The translations under genes were made by a program, and so were the position numbers. DNA of 64,000 bases from Paenibacillus_AP thailandensis (GTDB lineage Bacteria > Bacillota > Bacilli > Paenibacillales > Paenibacillaceae). How positions within the stretch are numbered: position 1 is the first letter of the stretch; every line of letters starts with the position of its first letter. The DNA is taken from positions 62,001 to 126,000 of the forward strand of contig NZ_JBHUMY010000020.1 in assembly GCF_042685365.1 (NCBI RefSeq), given 5' to 3'. Below the pieces are notes generated by a model. It worked only from the letters and a program-made list of their open reading frames with translations. It was not told the DNA's origin and did not search any database. Below are positions 33,625-42,602 of this stretch, in pieces.

Positions 33625-35748
33625 ATGAGCTGCAAATACATGAACCGCGATTTAAGTTGGCTCGAATTTAACCGTCGGGTTTTGGGGGAGGCGCAAAACG
33701 AACGTTTGCCGATCTTGGAACGCGCCAAATTTTTTTCGATTGTGTCGACCAATTTGGATGAATTTATGAGCGTACGGGCAGCCGGCATACGAAACTTATG
33801 GAAATCGGGCGTCACCGAAAAAGATTTTAGCGGTTATGCGCCTGGCGAATTGTTTAAGGCGATCGTCCAAAAAACGGAAGAGCTTGTTGCGGATCTTTAC
33901 GCGGCGCTCAGTCCTTTTACAATAGAGCTTGCTTCGGGCGGGTTCGAATTCACATCTTACGACAGCTTAACGGCTATTCAAAAGGATAAAATCGACGCGT
34001 TTTTTTGCAGCCATATGCTGCCTGAGTTAAAGCCGATCATGGTGGAGGAAAAGGCCCCTTTTCCGTTAATCAAATCCAAGCGTCTTTATTTTGCCGTTGT
34101 GTTAACGGGAGAACATGCAGGCTTTCCTGAAGAAGAGACGCTGGCGTTGCTTGAAGTGCCGACGAAATGGGGGCGTTATCTGGAGCTTTCTCCAGGCGAA
34201 GAGCGCAAGCGGCAGTTCATTATGGTGGAAGAACTGTTGAAACGGCATATTCCGCTTATATTCAAAGAAGCCCAAGTAGCCGGCACATCTTTATTTCGGA
34301 TTATTCGCGACGCCAACTTGTTGCTGGAGGAAAGAAAAGCGGAAGATTTGCTGCATGAGATGGAACGGAAATTGCCTAGAAGGCAACGCGGGTCCCCTGT
34401 ACGTCTTGACATGGAAAAGGACGTTCATCCTTACGCTTACAACCGGCTGCGAAAGCAGATGGACATAAGCGATAATGCTGCACTTATCGATGGACCGCTT
34501 GATTTAAGCTATTGGATGAAATTTGCGATTACCGCAGCGGACGGCGAAAGGCTGTGGTACCCGGAGTATAAGCCGATCTATCCGCAAGCGTTCAAGCAAC
34601 GGTCTTTCTTTTCCGTCCTATGCGAGCAAGACGTCGCGCTTTTTCACCCGTACGAATCGTTTGACGCGTTCAACGATTTTATCGAACAAGCCGCGATCGA
34701 TCCAGCCGTCACGGCCGTTAAAATGACGTTATACCGCGTTAGCAAGCACTCGCGAATTACCCGGGCGCTGATCCGCGCCGCACAGAACGGAAAGCATGTT
34801 ACGGTTGTCGTCGAACTTAAGGCTCGATTCGATGAAGAGCGGAACATCGCATGGGCGAAAGCGTTGGAAAAAGCGGGCTGCGAAGTGATATACGGATGGA
34901 TCGGTTTAAAAATTCATGCCAAAATGACGCTCGTCGAACGGCGGGAAACGGGGGGGCCGAAACGCTATGTTCATATGTCAACGGGAAATTACAACGGGCA
35001 GACCGCCAAATTGTATACCGATATCGGTTTATTTACCGCCGAGGCCGGCATTGCCGCTGAAGTGAGCGCATTATTTGATGAAATTTCGGGATTTGTGCCG
35101 CACCGCAAGTCGAATTATTTGGCCGTCTCCCCTACGGATTTAAGGGCCAAGCTATACTCGCTTATCGATAATGAAATAAGCAGCGCGGCAGCCGGCAAGC
35201 CTGCGAAGATTATTGCCAAAATGAACTCGTTATCGGATCGGGACATCATCGATAAGCTTTACGAAGCTTCCAACGCAGGGGTTAAAATCGATTTGATCGT
35301 TCGCGGGATTTGCTGCTTATGTCCCGGCGTCTCCGGCCAAAGCGCCAACATTGCGGTCCGCAGCATCGTAGACCGCTTCCTTGAACACTCGCGCATTTTT
35401 TATTTCGAGAGCGGAGGAAACCCTCGTGTCTGGCTTTCAAGCGCGGATTGGATGACCCGAAATTTAACCCATCGGATCGAAATTATGTTCCCGATCCTCG
35501 ATCCCGGTATACGGCGTACCGTTATTCGGCTGCTCCATCTTCAGTTGAAAGACAACCTGAAAGCGCACGAACTGCAAGCACATGGCGAATACCGAAAGGC
35601 TGAGCCTGCAGTCCCTTATATACGCAGCCAGTATAAGTTTTTGCCCATCCTTTATCGGACCAAAAACGCCGCGTTTCATTATTCCTTTAAAACATGGAGC
35701 GGAACGATCACCGTCCCGAAACGAATCAAAGCATCGGACTATCGTTAA
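33625..35748 (+). CDS. ppk: polyphosphate kinase PPK1
   Basis: Makes long-chain polyphosphate from ATP reversibly. All PPK1 domains are present: N-domain beginning NRDLSWLEFNRR, head domain, and two phospholipase-D-like C-domains with KIHAK (phosphohistidine site, about residue 430) and YVHMSTGNYN. About 707 residues, standard length. Candidate starts are ATG 33625, ATG 33640 and TTG 33616; none has a strong Shine-Dalgarno, so translation may depend on coupling to the 34-codon ORF that ends 12 bp upstream. It is the last gene of the plus-strand run and has a strong terminator. No exopolyphosphatase gene is adjacent. Confidence 0.95.
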   Translation: MSCKYMNRDLSWLEFNRRVLGEAQNERLPILERAKFFSIVSTNLDEFMSVRAAGIRNLWKSGVTEKDFSGYAPGELFKAIVQKTEELVADLYAALSPFTIELASGGFEFTSYDSLTAIQKDKIDAFFCSHMLPELKPIMVEEKAPFPLIKSKRLYFAVVLTGEHAGFPEEETLALLEVPTKWGRYLELSPGEERKRQFIMVEELLKRHIPLIFKEAQVAGTSLFRIIRDANLLLEERKAEDLLHEMERKLPRRQRGSPVRLDMEKDVHPYAYNRLRKQMDISDNAALIDGPLDLSYWMKFAITAADGERLWYPEYKPIYPQAFKQRSFFSVLCEQDVALFHPYESFDAFNDFIEQAAIDPAVTAVKMTLYRVSKHSRITRALIRAAQNGKHVTVVVELKARFDEERNIAWAKALEKAGCEVIYGWIGLKIHAKMTLVERRETGGPKRYVHMSTGNYNGQTAKLYTDIGLFTAEAGIAAEVSALFDEISGFVPHRKSNYLAVSPTDLRAKLYSLIDNEISSAAAGKPAKIIAKMNSLSDRDIIDKLYEASNAGVKIDLIVRGICCLCPGVSGQSANIAVRSIVDRFLEHSRIFYFESGGNPRVWLSSADWMTRNLTHRIEIMFPILDPGIRRTVIRLLHLQLKDNLKAHELQAHGEYRKAEPAVPYIRSQYKFLPILYRTKNAAFHYSFKTWSGTITVPKRIKASDYR

Positions 35749-35764
35749 ATATGGCGATAATGAA

Positions 35765-35795
35765 CGAAAAACGACCCGTCAACGGGTCGTTTTAT
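35765..35795 (+). terminator. ppk terminator
   Basis: ACGACCCGT/ACGGGTCGT stem with a 2-nt loop plus closing A-T pairs, followed by TTTT; also A-flanked for the convergent minus-strand gene. Confidence 0.85.
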
Positions 35796-35825
35796 CGTGA
35801 GTGCCATTCAGCCGCAGGATACAAT

Positions 35826-36059
35826 CTACTGCGAATATTTGACGCCGTACCAGAAAAGTCCGGCAACCAGACACACAAACAATACGAATAATAAATTATA
35901 GTACCATTTCGCTATTTTTTGGCTGCTGGAAGGATGCTTCTGGCGGCGAGGCGGCAAAGCCTGATTCGACGTCGAGTCACTGCGCTGGCCGAACTGCCGC
36001 TCCGCCTTGTCATGCTGCTTTTTTTTTCTCGATCTCCCGAATTTCTCAACCCTGCTCAT
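35826..36059 (-). CDS. small basic single-span membrane protein
   Basis: A 77-residue protein: highly basic, Q/S-rich cytoplasmic half (RKKKQHDKAERQFGQR) then one membrane span near the C-terminus (about 55-73). AGGAGG lies 5 nt before the ATG at 36059, which overlaps the stop of the CPBP protease gene (ATGA). Coupled to that gene. Family not recognised. Confidence 0.7.
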   Translation of the reverse strand: MSRVEKFGRSRKKKQHDKAERQFGQRSDSTSNQALPPRRQKHPSSSQKIAKWYYNLLFVLFVCLVAGLFWYGVKYSQ

Positions 36060-36649
36060 GTATTCCTCCTGAAACGAATGATGAGCCCCATAACCAAATC
36101 GACTAGAAAATGCGCGACGATCGGAGCCCATAAAGTGCCGGACTCGATATAGATCCAGCCTAGCCCGTAGCTGATGGAGAACACCAGACCCGTAGGAATC
36201 CAGTGCCTTAAATAACGGACATGGATCGCCGCAAAAATGATGCTGGTCCAATAAGGACCAAACGAATGCTGAATCGCTCCCCTGAACAGCAATTCCTCGC
36301 ATACCGATACGATCAGACAAATGAGTACGATATGCCATATCGGGCGTTCGCGGAACAGCATCTCGTTTATGCCGCCGTCGTCGGACGCCTCTTCGGGCAC
36401 CCATCTCGATAAAACCAAATCCGCGGCGATAACCGCCGCCGCCAGACCCGCTCCCCAAGCCAAAAAATGAAGCCCTTCCGGAAATTCCAATAGACGCAAT
36501 GGATTTTGGCGCTGAAATAACAGCCAGATCAGACCGATAATAAGAGTTAGTGCTTGAGTAACGTATAAATTGATGAGAAGCAGCCTGTCGTTTAACTGGT
36601 CTGCCGTTACTTTTTGCACCCGGATTTTTCGAATGTCAAACTTTTTCAT
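36056..36649 (-). CDS. ypbD: CPBP-family intramembrane metalloprotease
   Basis: Member of the CPBP (CAAX protease/bacteriocin-processing) family of membrane glutamate/histidine proteases. 197 residues, with several transmembrane segments; the EELLFRG motif (Glu118-Glu119), the second-motif histidine in FAAIHVRYL and the third motif APIVAHFLVD are all present. Position between the ypbH and serA regions matches B. subtilis ypbD. Substrate unknown. The downstream small membrane gene overlaps it by 4 bp. Confidence 0.85.
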   Translation of the reverse strand: MKKFDIRKIRVQKVTADQLNDRLLLINLYVTQALTLIIGLIWLLFQRQNPLRLLEFPEGLHFLAWGAGLAAAVIAADLVLSRWVPEEASDDGGINEMLFRERPIWHIVLICLIVSVCEELLFRGAIQHSFGPYWTSIIFAAIHVRYLRHWIPTGLVFSISYGLGWIYIESGTLWAPIVAHFLVDLVMGLIIRFRRNT

Positions 36650-36732
36650 AATTTTCCGCCTGTCTTAAGGTTCGATTTGCTGCGCGGGTCGAACTTTAAA
36701 TTTATTATGATATAAGGGGAGTTACAACGTTA

Positions 36733-37629
36733 ATGGAAAAAAGACAAAACCGCATGGCCTTCATCTTCAGCATCTTGTTTATATTAACGCTTACGCTTGC
36801 GGCGGGTTCCTATTTGCTTGGCTTAAAAACGGGCATCAGCATGGCCGAAGCCGATTACGAGGCCGAAAAAGAGGGCGACGCGCAAGCAGCCGGCACTTCG
36901 CCTGCAAGTCAGCAGGACATTGCCGTTTTCTATAATAACGTATTCGTGCCTTACCGGGAATTTCAGGCCGAATGGGACAAGGTCGCCGATTCGCTGGCGC
37001 AAGGCTCGCTTGGCGACGCCAAAGCCGAATTCGCGAGACTGGCCAAGCTCGCTTCCGTCAAATACGACGAAGCCGGAAGCGTCAGCCTGCAGCACGTCAA
37101 GCTGGTCGGCGCTTCGCAAGCGGCTTACCTGCGCAGCTTGAAGCTGTTCAAGGATGCGGCGGACGACGCCGCTGCAGCCGCAAAAAAATCGAACAACGCC
37201 GAGCTTGACGCAGCCATCGCCGCTAACGCGAATTACAAGTCCGCCGTCAAACAACAGCTGCAAGGACAGCGGCTTTTCTACGGCAGCATGCTGCAGTGGT
37301 CGGCGTCCGTCGATTCGGCGATTCCTGCCGAATACGCGTATAACGCCGGCATGAAGCTTTCCGTTTGGAGCGGACTTCCGCTCGTGGTCAAAAACAAGCT
37401 TGCGGCTGATGCGCTTCAGTCCAAAAACGGACTGACCGATTACTTGCCGCAAGATTTGACCGCACGCGTCGACGAGATGATCGCGAGCGGGCAAGCCGGC
37501 AAAAGGGGGCTGGCCACGATAGGCGCCGTAATCGACCTGCTGACGGAAACGAAATCGGTTCGCAGCGGCGATTACGGCGCCGGACAGCAATACCGCGACG
37601 AACTGCTGCCGGATATTCCGCTCTTCTAA
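36733..37629 (+). CDS. secreted or anchored protein of unknown function (298 aa)
   Basis: N-terminal membrane anchor (about 9-31, FIFSILFILTLTLAAGSYLLG), then an alanine-rich, largely helical extracytoplasmic domain with no cysteines and no known motif. AGGGGAG lies 11 nt before the ATG. It is convergent with the rhodanese gene, whose stop is only 3 bp away, and divergent from the CPBP gene. Family not recognised. Confidence 0.65.
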   Translation: MEKRQNRMAFIFSILFILTLTLAAGSYLLGLKTGISMAEADYEAEKEGDAQAAGTSPASQQDIAVFYNNVFVPYREFQAEWDKVADSLAQGSLGDAKAEFARLAKLASVKYDEAGSVSLQHVKLVGASQAAYLRSLKLFKDAADDAAAAAKKSNNAELDAAIAANANYKSAVKQQLQGQRLFYGSMLQWSASVDSAIPAEYAYNAGMKLSVWSGLPLVVKNKLAADALQSKNGLTDYLPQDLTARVDEMIASGQAGKRGLATIGAVIDLLTETKSVRSGDYGAGQQYRDELLPDIPLF

Positions 37630-37632
37630 CCG

Positions 37633-37965
37633 TTAATCGTAATCGAAGCCCCGCAGAGAAGCGATCGACGCCATGCCTCCCTCTACATTATAGAGGCCGT
37701 GCCCGAAGCCGCCGATTTCCGCCAAATATCGGCATACCGCGACGCTTCTCACGCCGTGGGCGCATACGATATACAGCGGCTTGTCGGCAGGCAGCCGATC
37801 CAGCGCGTATGGCAATGTATTCATCGGGATGTGCGTGGAGCCCGGCAGATGGTAGTAATGCCATTCCTCCGGCTCGCGCACATCGATAATTTGATCCTCT
37901 TTAATTTCTCCGCTTTCGACAAGCTCTAGCAGCTTCCGCGGCTCCACATCGTACCAGTTATCCAT
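37633..37965 (-). CDS. single-domain rhodanese-like protein
   Basis: Sulfurtransferase-type fold of 110 residues. IIDVREPEEW precedes the active-site loop VCAHGVRS with catalytic Cys68. AAGGAG lies before the ATG. Such proteins carry persulfide sulfur or act in phosphatase-like roles; the partner is unknown. It is divergent from serA. Confidence 0.88.
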   Translation of the reverse strand: MDNWYDVEPRKLLELVESGEIKEDQIIDVREPEEWHYYHLPGSTHIPMNTLPYALDRLPADKPLYIVCAHGVRSVAVCRYLAEIGGFGHGLYNVEGGMASIASLRGFDYD

Positions 37966-38182
37966 GGTCGAATCTCCTTGCTGTTTTTTACCTTAATCGA
38001 ATATAAAGCACTCGCAATCTGTCGGAAGAACAAATGAATTTAGCGATTAAATCGACCTTTCCCGCGCTATCGTCCGTCCTCGAGGGCTTCGATTGAGATT
38101 TGCGCCTCTGAATCGCAGCCCGAAAAGCCTGTTCTCCTGTACGAATTCTAACGAAATTTTCACAAATGGGCAAGTTTCGGCA

Positions 38183-38210
38183 TTGCAATCGACAGCTTTC
38201 ATGCTATAAA
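38183..38210 (+). promoter_or_regulatory. putative sigma-A promoter of serA
   Basis: TTGCAA (38183-38188), 16-nt spacer, then TATAAA (38205-38210) preceded by TGC (extended -10). It implies a leader of about 260 nt before serA. Confidence 0.6.
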
Positions 38211-38216
38211 ATGAGA

Positions 38217-38478
38217 TAGTCAAATGGATATGCCCCATCTTCCAACTCTTATGGTAACATGTTAAATTGGGATACAAGTAACGGCGCTGAACTGGAAAAT
38301 GCCAGCAAGCGATACCCGTTACGAATTGTCATATCGGCTTGTTGAGACACGGTAAAGTGTTAAAGCGGTGGTTGATTAGAACTCTTTTCAGAGTTTTTTT
38401 CTATAAAAAAGTCCAATTCAGACAGACAAGGCGCCGAAGCCGAACCGGCTTCCGCCACCATTAGGAGGCATTCTGAAC
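38217..38478 (+). promoter_or_regulatory. structured serA leader with attenuator-like hairpin
   Basis: The leader contains, in order: a perfect palindrome TAACATGTTA (38255-38264); a nested stem GTAACGG/CCGTTAC (38278-38322) enclosing CGCT/AGCG and CTGG/CCAG; a hairpin GACAC/GTGTT (38345-38361); a terminator-like AACTCT-tttc-AGAGTT followed by a T-run (38380-38401); and a GAAGCCG/CGGCTTC hairpin (38434-38450) just before the ribosome site. No T-box sequence and no known riboswitch core were recognised. Confidence 0.5.
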
Positions 38479-40068
38479 ATGTTCAAAGTGTTAGTTTCGG
38501 ATCCGATCAGCGATCTCGGCATCCAACAGCTTGTCGACGCTCCAGACGTAGTTGTCGACAAGAAGACCGGACTAAACGAAGACGAGCTGGTTGCGATTAT
38601 CGGCGAGTACGACGCGCTGCTCGTCCGCAGCCAAACCCGCGTTACCGCGCGCATTATGGAAGCGGGCACCCGTCTTAAAGTCGTCGGCCGCGCCGGCGTT
38701 GGCGTGGACAACATCGACCTGAACGCCGCAACAACCCAAGGCATCATCGTTATTAATGCGCCTGACGGCAACACGATTACGACTTGCGAGCACACGTTCG
38801 CGATGATGATGGCCGTTGCCCGTCACATTCCGCAAGCTTACCTGAAGACGGTGGGCGGCGAATGGGACCGCAAATCGTTCCTTGGCGTCGAGCTTCGCAA
38901 CAAAACGCTTGGCGTGCTCGGCATGGGCCGTATCGGCAGCGAAGTGGCGAAACGCGCCAAAGCGTTTGGCATGAACATTCTCGGTTACGATCCGTTCCTG
39001 ACGGAAGAGCGGGCGGAGAAGCTCGGCGTCAAGCTGGCGACGGTCGAGGAAATCGTCCGCAACGCCGATTTTATGACGGTGCATACCCCGCTGACGCCTG
39101 AAACGCGCCATATGATCGGCCGCGCCCAATTCGAGATCATGAAGCCGGGCATGCGTATCGTCAACTGCGCCCGCGGCGGCATCATCGACGAAATGGCGCT
39201 TGTGGAAGCTGTCAATAGCGGTATCGTTGCCGGAGCTGCATTTGACGTATTCGAATCGGAACCGCCCGCTCCCGATCATCCGTTCTTGTCGAATCCGAAA
39301 ATTATCGTGACGCCTCACCTTGGAGCGTCGACGGTCGAAGCCCAGGAGAACGTGGCTATCGACGTATCGGAGCAAGTGCTGCACATTTTGCGGGACGAGC
39401 CTTTTATGAACGCGGTGAACATGCCTCCGATTCCGGCCAATCTTCAAAGCAAGCTTCAGCCTTACTTCGAGCTTGGCGAGAAGCTCGGCAGCTTCGTTGC
39501 CCAATGCACGGAAGGCGCCGTTCAGGAAATCGTCGTCGGCTATTCCGGCGAGCTTGCCGAATTGGACACGCAGCCGATTACCCGTTATATCGTAAAAGGC
39601 GTATTGTCGCATCACCTTGGCTCGGAACAAGTGAACGTGGTCAATTCCCTTCACTTGGCGAAGGTGCGCGATTTGAACATCGTAACGAACAAATCCCATG
39701 CGGCGAAAGACTTTACGAACCTTGTTACCGTTTCGCTGCGCACGAAACAGGAAGAACGTACGGTTTCCGGCACGCTGCTGACCGGCTACGGACCGCGCAT
39801 TGTCGCGATCGATAAATTCCCTGTCGACGTGACGCCGGAAGGCAACTTGATTTTGATTTCGCATAACGACAAGCCGGGCATTATCGGCAGCGTCGGCACG
39901 CTTCTCGGCGACAACGGCGTCAACATCGCAACGATGCAGGTAGGCCGTCAGCTAGTAGGCGGATCGGCCATTATGATTTTGCGCGTCGACAAAAGCGCGC
40001 CTAAAGAAGTGCTGGACAAAATTACTGGATTGCCTAGCTTGAATAACGCCAAAGAAATTACGCTGTAA
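38479..40068 (+). CDS. serA: D-3-phosphoglycerate dehydrogenase
   Basis: First enzyme of serine synthesis: oxidises 3-phosphoglycerate with NAD. 529 residues, the long form. Order: substrate/NAD-binding catalytic domain with GMGRIGSEVA (about 150) and the catalytic-site PHLGAST, an intervening ASB domain (about 315-450) and a C-terminal ACT domain (LILISHNDKPGIIG) that senses serine. TAGGAGG precedes the ATG. Regulation by the upstream leader is likely. Confidence 0.97.
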   Translation: MFKVLVSDPISDLGIQQLVDAPDVVVDKKTGLNEDELVAIIGEYDALLVRSQTRVTARIMEAGTRLKVVGRAGVGVDNIDLNAATTQGIIVINAPDGNTITTCEHTFAMMMAVARHIPQAYLKTVGGEWDRKSFLGVELRNKTLGVLGMGRIGSEVAKRAKAFGMNILGYDPFLTEERAEKLGVKLATVEEIVRNADFMTVHTPLTPETRHMIGRAQFEIMKPGMRIVNCARGGIIDEMALVEAVNSGIVAGAAFDVFESEPPAPDHPFLSNPKIIVTPHLGASTVEAQENVAIDVSEQVLHILRDEPFMNAVNMPPIPANLQSKLQPYFELGEKLGSFVAQCTEGAVQEIVVGYSGELAELDTQPITRYIVKGVLSHHLGSEQVNVVNSLHLAKVRDLNIVTNKSHAAKDFTNLVTVSLRTKQEERTVSGTLLTGYGPRIVAIDKFPVDVTPEGNLILISHNDKPGIIGSVGTLLGDNGVNIATMQVGRQLVGGSAIMILRVDKSAPKEVLDKITGLPSLNNAKEITL

Positions 40069-40095
40069 CGTTTAACGATACCGATCTTCAAAATG

Positions 40096-40131
40096 AAACG
40101 GCATCGGCCTTGCAAAAGGCCGGTGCCGTTT
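40096..40131 (+). terminator. serA terminator
   Basis: Near-perfect stem AAACGGCA-CGGCCTT/AAGGCCG-TGCCGTTT with a 4-nt loop; the T-run is short. Confidence 0.65.
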
Positions 40132-40322
40132 GACGTTAGAAGCACGGTCGCCTCTCCTTAAACGACTTCGAGAGAAGTTTCACTCACATGCCGTTATTCC
40201 CCGAATTGTTTCACGATAAACAAGATTACTCTTCTTTTTTCAACAAGCGGCAGCGACATTTATCGCCTTCATCGCAAGGCTAAAGCTCGCCAGTTCGACG
40301 AAATATGCACGTTGTCGAAATG

Positions 40323-40354
40323 TAAAAAAACGCCCCGGTTAAATCGAGGCGTTT
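40323..40354 (-). terminator. resE terminator
   Basis: AACGCC-CG/CG-GGCGTT stem with seven Ts on the minus strand; the resE stop codon lies within the hairpin. Confidence 0.85.
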
Positions 40355-41817
40355 AGAGCTGGAGCTTCGACAGGAAGCAGCAGCGTAAACGTCGTACCGA
40401 CGCCAAGCTCGCTTTCCACTCGTATGCTCCCTTTATGCAATTGGACCAAATTTTGAACGATCGCAAGGCCAAGACCCGTTCCTCCGCCCGTCAGCTCGCG
40501 TTTGCGCGCTTTGTCGGCTTTGTAGAACCGCTCGAACACGTAAGGCACGTCTTCGCTCGGTATGCCTTTGCCTTCGTCGATCACCTTGATTTCTACATAG
40601 CGTGTTCCATCCGCCGTAACCCGTTTGCCGGTTATCGTAATCGACTTGCCGGCAGGCGTGTAACGGAAAGCGTTGTCGATCAAGTTCGTAAGCACCTGCT
40701 CGATCCGGTCGATATCGGCCGCCTCCACTTTAAGCGGCTCTTCCGAGAGCTCGGTGCGCAGCAGGACGCCTTGGTCTTTTGCGTATACGGCATATTTGCG
40801 GCAAACGCGGTTCACGACCGTCTTTAAATCGATCGGAAGCAGCTGGAGCTCGGTATGCCCGGCCTCCATCCGGGTCAAATCGAGCAAATCCGCGACAAGC
40901 CGCCCCATTCGCAGCGACTCGTCATGAATAATCTGCACAAGCTCCTTCCTCTCCTCCGGCGATGTGGCGATATCGTCGAGCAGCGCTTCGCTGTAGCCTT
41001 GCATCATCGACAGCGGCGTGCGGATTTCGTGCGAGATGTTCGCAAGCAAGTCGCGGCGCATTCGCTCCAGCTTATGCTCTTCGGTTACGTCCCGAATAAC
41101 CGCGACGGCGCCCCGCGCTATTCCTTCCGAGCGAAGAGGCGCCATCACAAGAGACCATACGCCGCTGAGCACTTGAATTTTCTCCGAGAGCTCGCGCCCT
41201 TCCTCCATAACCGTTTCGAACGAATCGAGAAGCGGCCCCGGCACCTTAAGCGGAACGTTCCGGCCATCTTCCGGAGAACGCAAGCCCGGATCGTATTCCG
41301 ACCACCTGGCGATAAGCTGCTCGCCCGGCGGATTCATCAGGATGACTTTGCCTTCGGAATCAAAGGACAAGACGGCGTCGCCGATGCTTCGGAGAATAAG
41401 GGAGAGCTGCTCCTTCTCGTGGCTTAGGTCGTGAATGAGCCGGTCGAGTTCTTCCGTCATCCGGTTAAACGTCTTCCCCAGCTCGCCGATCTCGTCGCTT
41501 GAGCTGACCTGTACCCGCATCTGATAATTGCCTTGCGCGATCGAGTCTGCGGCCTTCTTCAGCTGCAGCAGCGGCTGCTGAATGACTCTGGACAGGAAAA
41601 ACGCCAGCAGCGTCGAAAGCAAAAAACCGATAATCCCGACTACGATGTACAAAAGTTGAACTTTTTTTGGCTCGGTAAAAGCGACGTCGATATATTGCAG
41701 CAGAAAGACGCCGAGAATAAGCAGAACGAACGCCACCAGCAAAATAATGGTGCCCCACAGCTTCCAAACGACGTTGTTCCAAACCATCCGGAACAATTTT
41801 TCCCCGAGCTTGACCAT
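40339..41817 (-). CDS. resE: sensor histidine kinase ResE
   Basis: Membrane kinase of the ResDE two-component system, which controls aerobic/anaerobic respiration genes. 492 residues: two transmembrane segments (about 20-42 and 54-76), HAMP (77-130), PAS (about 135-245), HisKA with phospho-accepting His263 in NISHEIRTP, and an HATPase_c domain (N-box NLIDNAFRYTP, GxG motifs GTGLGLAI). Its ATG directly follows the resD TAA, so the two are translationally coupled. Confidence 0.95.
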   Translation of the reverse strand: MVKLGEKLFRMVWNNVVWKLWGTIILLVAFVLLILGVFLLQYIDVAFTEPKKVQLLYIVVGIIGFLLSTLLAFFLSRVIQQPLLQLKKAADSIAQGNYQMRVQVSSSDEIGELGKTFNRMTEELDRLIHDLSHEKEQLSLILRSIGDAVLSFDSEGKVILMNPPGEQLIARWSEYDPGLRSPEDGRNVPLKVPGPLLDSFETVMEEGRELSEKIQVLSGVWSLVMAPLRSEGIARGAVAVIRDVTEEHKLERMRRDLLANISHEIRTPLSMMQGYSEALLDDIATSPEERKELVQIIHDESLRMGRLVADLLDLTRMEAGHTELQLLPIDLKTVVNRVCRKYAVYAKDQGVLLRTELSEEPLKVEAADIDRIEQVLTNLIDNAFRYTPAGKSITITGKRVTADGTRYVEIKVIDEGKGIPSEDVPYVFERFYKADKARKRELTGGGTGLGLAIVQNLVQLHKGSIRVESELGVGTTFTLLLPVEAPALNASI

Positions 41818-42534
41818 TTATTTCGGCACCTCAAGCTTGTAGCCGATTCCCCATACGGTCGTTATCATGGACGCAGCTTCGGGCGACACTTTGTTCAGCT
41901 TCTCGCGAAGCCGTTTGACATGCGTGTCTACCGTGCGCAAATCGCCGAAAAACTCGTAGTTCCATACGTCCTTCAGCAGTTCTTCGCGCGAGAACACCTT
42001 GTCCGGCGATACCGCCAAGTAATGCAGCAGCTCGTATTCCTTCGGCGTAAGGCTGACCTCCTGCCCGCCCGCCGTTACACGATGGGCGTCATGCTCGATC
42101 ACAAGATGAGGAAATACGATATTATTGCTCGAGTTCGCTTCCTTGGACAAATAAGCGGTTGCCGAGGAGCGGCGCAAAATCGCCTTGACGCGGTAAATGA
42201 CCTCGCGCGGGCTAAACGGCTTCACGACATAGTCGTCCGCGCCGACCTCAAAGCCTTGAACGCGGTTCATTTCTTCCCCTTTGGCCGTCAGCATGATCAC
42301 CGGAGTCGCCTTCACCTGGCGCAGCCGCGAACACACCTCGATGCCGTCTATTCCCGGCAGCATCACGTCGAGCAGAATAAGCTCGTAATCCTGGCCGGTT
42401 GCCATCCGAAGCGCCGTTTCTCCGTCTTCCGCTTCGTCGATCAAATAACCTTCCTTCTCCAAATACATTTTAAGCAGCCGGCGAATTCTCTCCTCATCGT
42501 CAACGACCAGAATACGGCTGTCGAATTCCGTCAT
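41818..42534 (-). CDS. resD: response regulator ResD
   Basis: OmpR/PhoB-type transcription factor activated by ResE. 238 residues: receiver domain with acidic pocket VVDDEE, phospho-acceptor Asp56 in LLDVMLPG, Lys of MLTAKG, and a winged-helix DNA-binding domain (about 140-236, with DTHVKRLREKL). AAGGAG precedes the ATG. A terminator-like hairpin lies between it and resC. Confidence 0.96.
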   Translation of the reverse strand: MTEFDSRILVVDDEERIRRLLKMYLEKEGYLIDEAEDGETALRMATGQDYELILLDVMLPGIDGIEVCSRLRQVKATPVIMLTAKGEEMNRVQGFEVGADDYVVKPFSPREVIYRVKAILRRSSATAYLSKEANSSNNIVFPHLVIEHDAHRVTAGGQEVSLTPKEYELLHYLAVSPDKVFSREELLKDVWNYEFFGDLRTVDTHVKRLREKLNKVSPEAASMITTVWGIGYKLEVPK

Positions 42535-42550
42535 ATTACATGCTCCTTCC

Positions 42551-42575
42551 CGAAAACCGCCCGAATCGGGGCGGC
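42551..42575 (-). terminator. hairpin between resC and resD
   Basis: GCCGCCC/GGGCGG stem followed by TTTTC, located between the resC stop and the resD ribosome site. It may end part of the resABC message, so that resDE are expressed by read-through or from their own promoter. Confidence 0.7.
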
Positions 42576-42602
42576 TTTCACCTTACAACTATTCTTTCTC
42601 TA

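Noticed and set aside
35826..36458. A single 210-residue protein covering the small gene and part of the CPBP gene
   Set aside because: Only the last 77 residues look real and have a strong ribosome site; the rest is an out-of-frame reading of the CPBP protease gene.
38217..38478. T-box (serine) riboswitch before serA
   Set aside because: No TGGNACC antiterminator bulge and no stem I landmarks were found.
38572..39864. Minus-strand ORF of 430 codons opposite serA
   Set aside because: Shadow of serA; no start signals and no recognisable domains.
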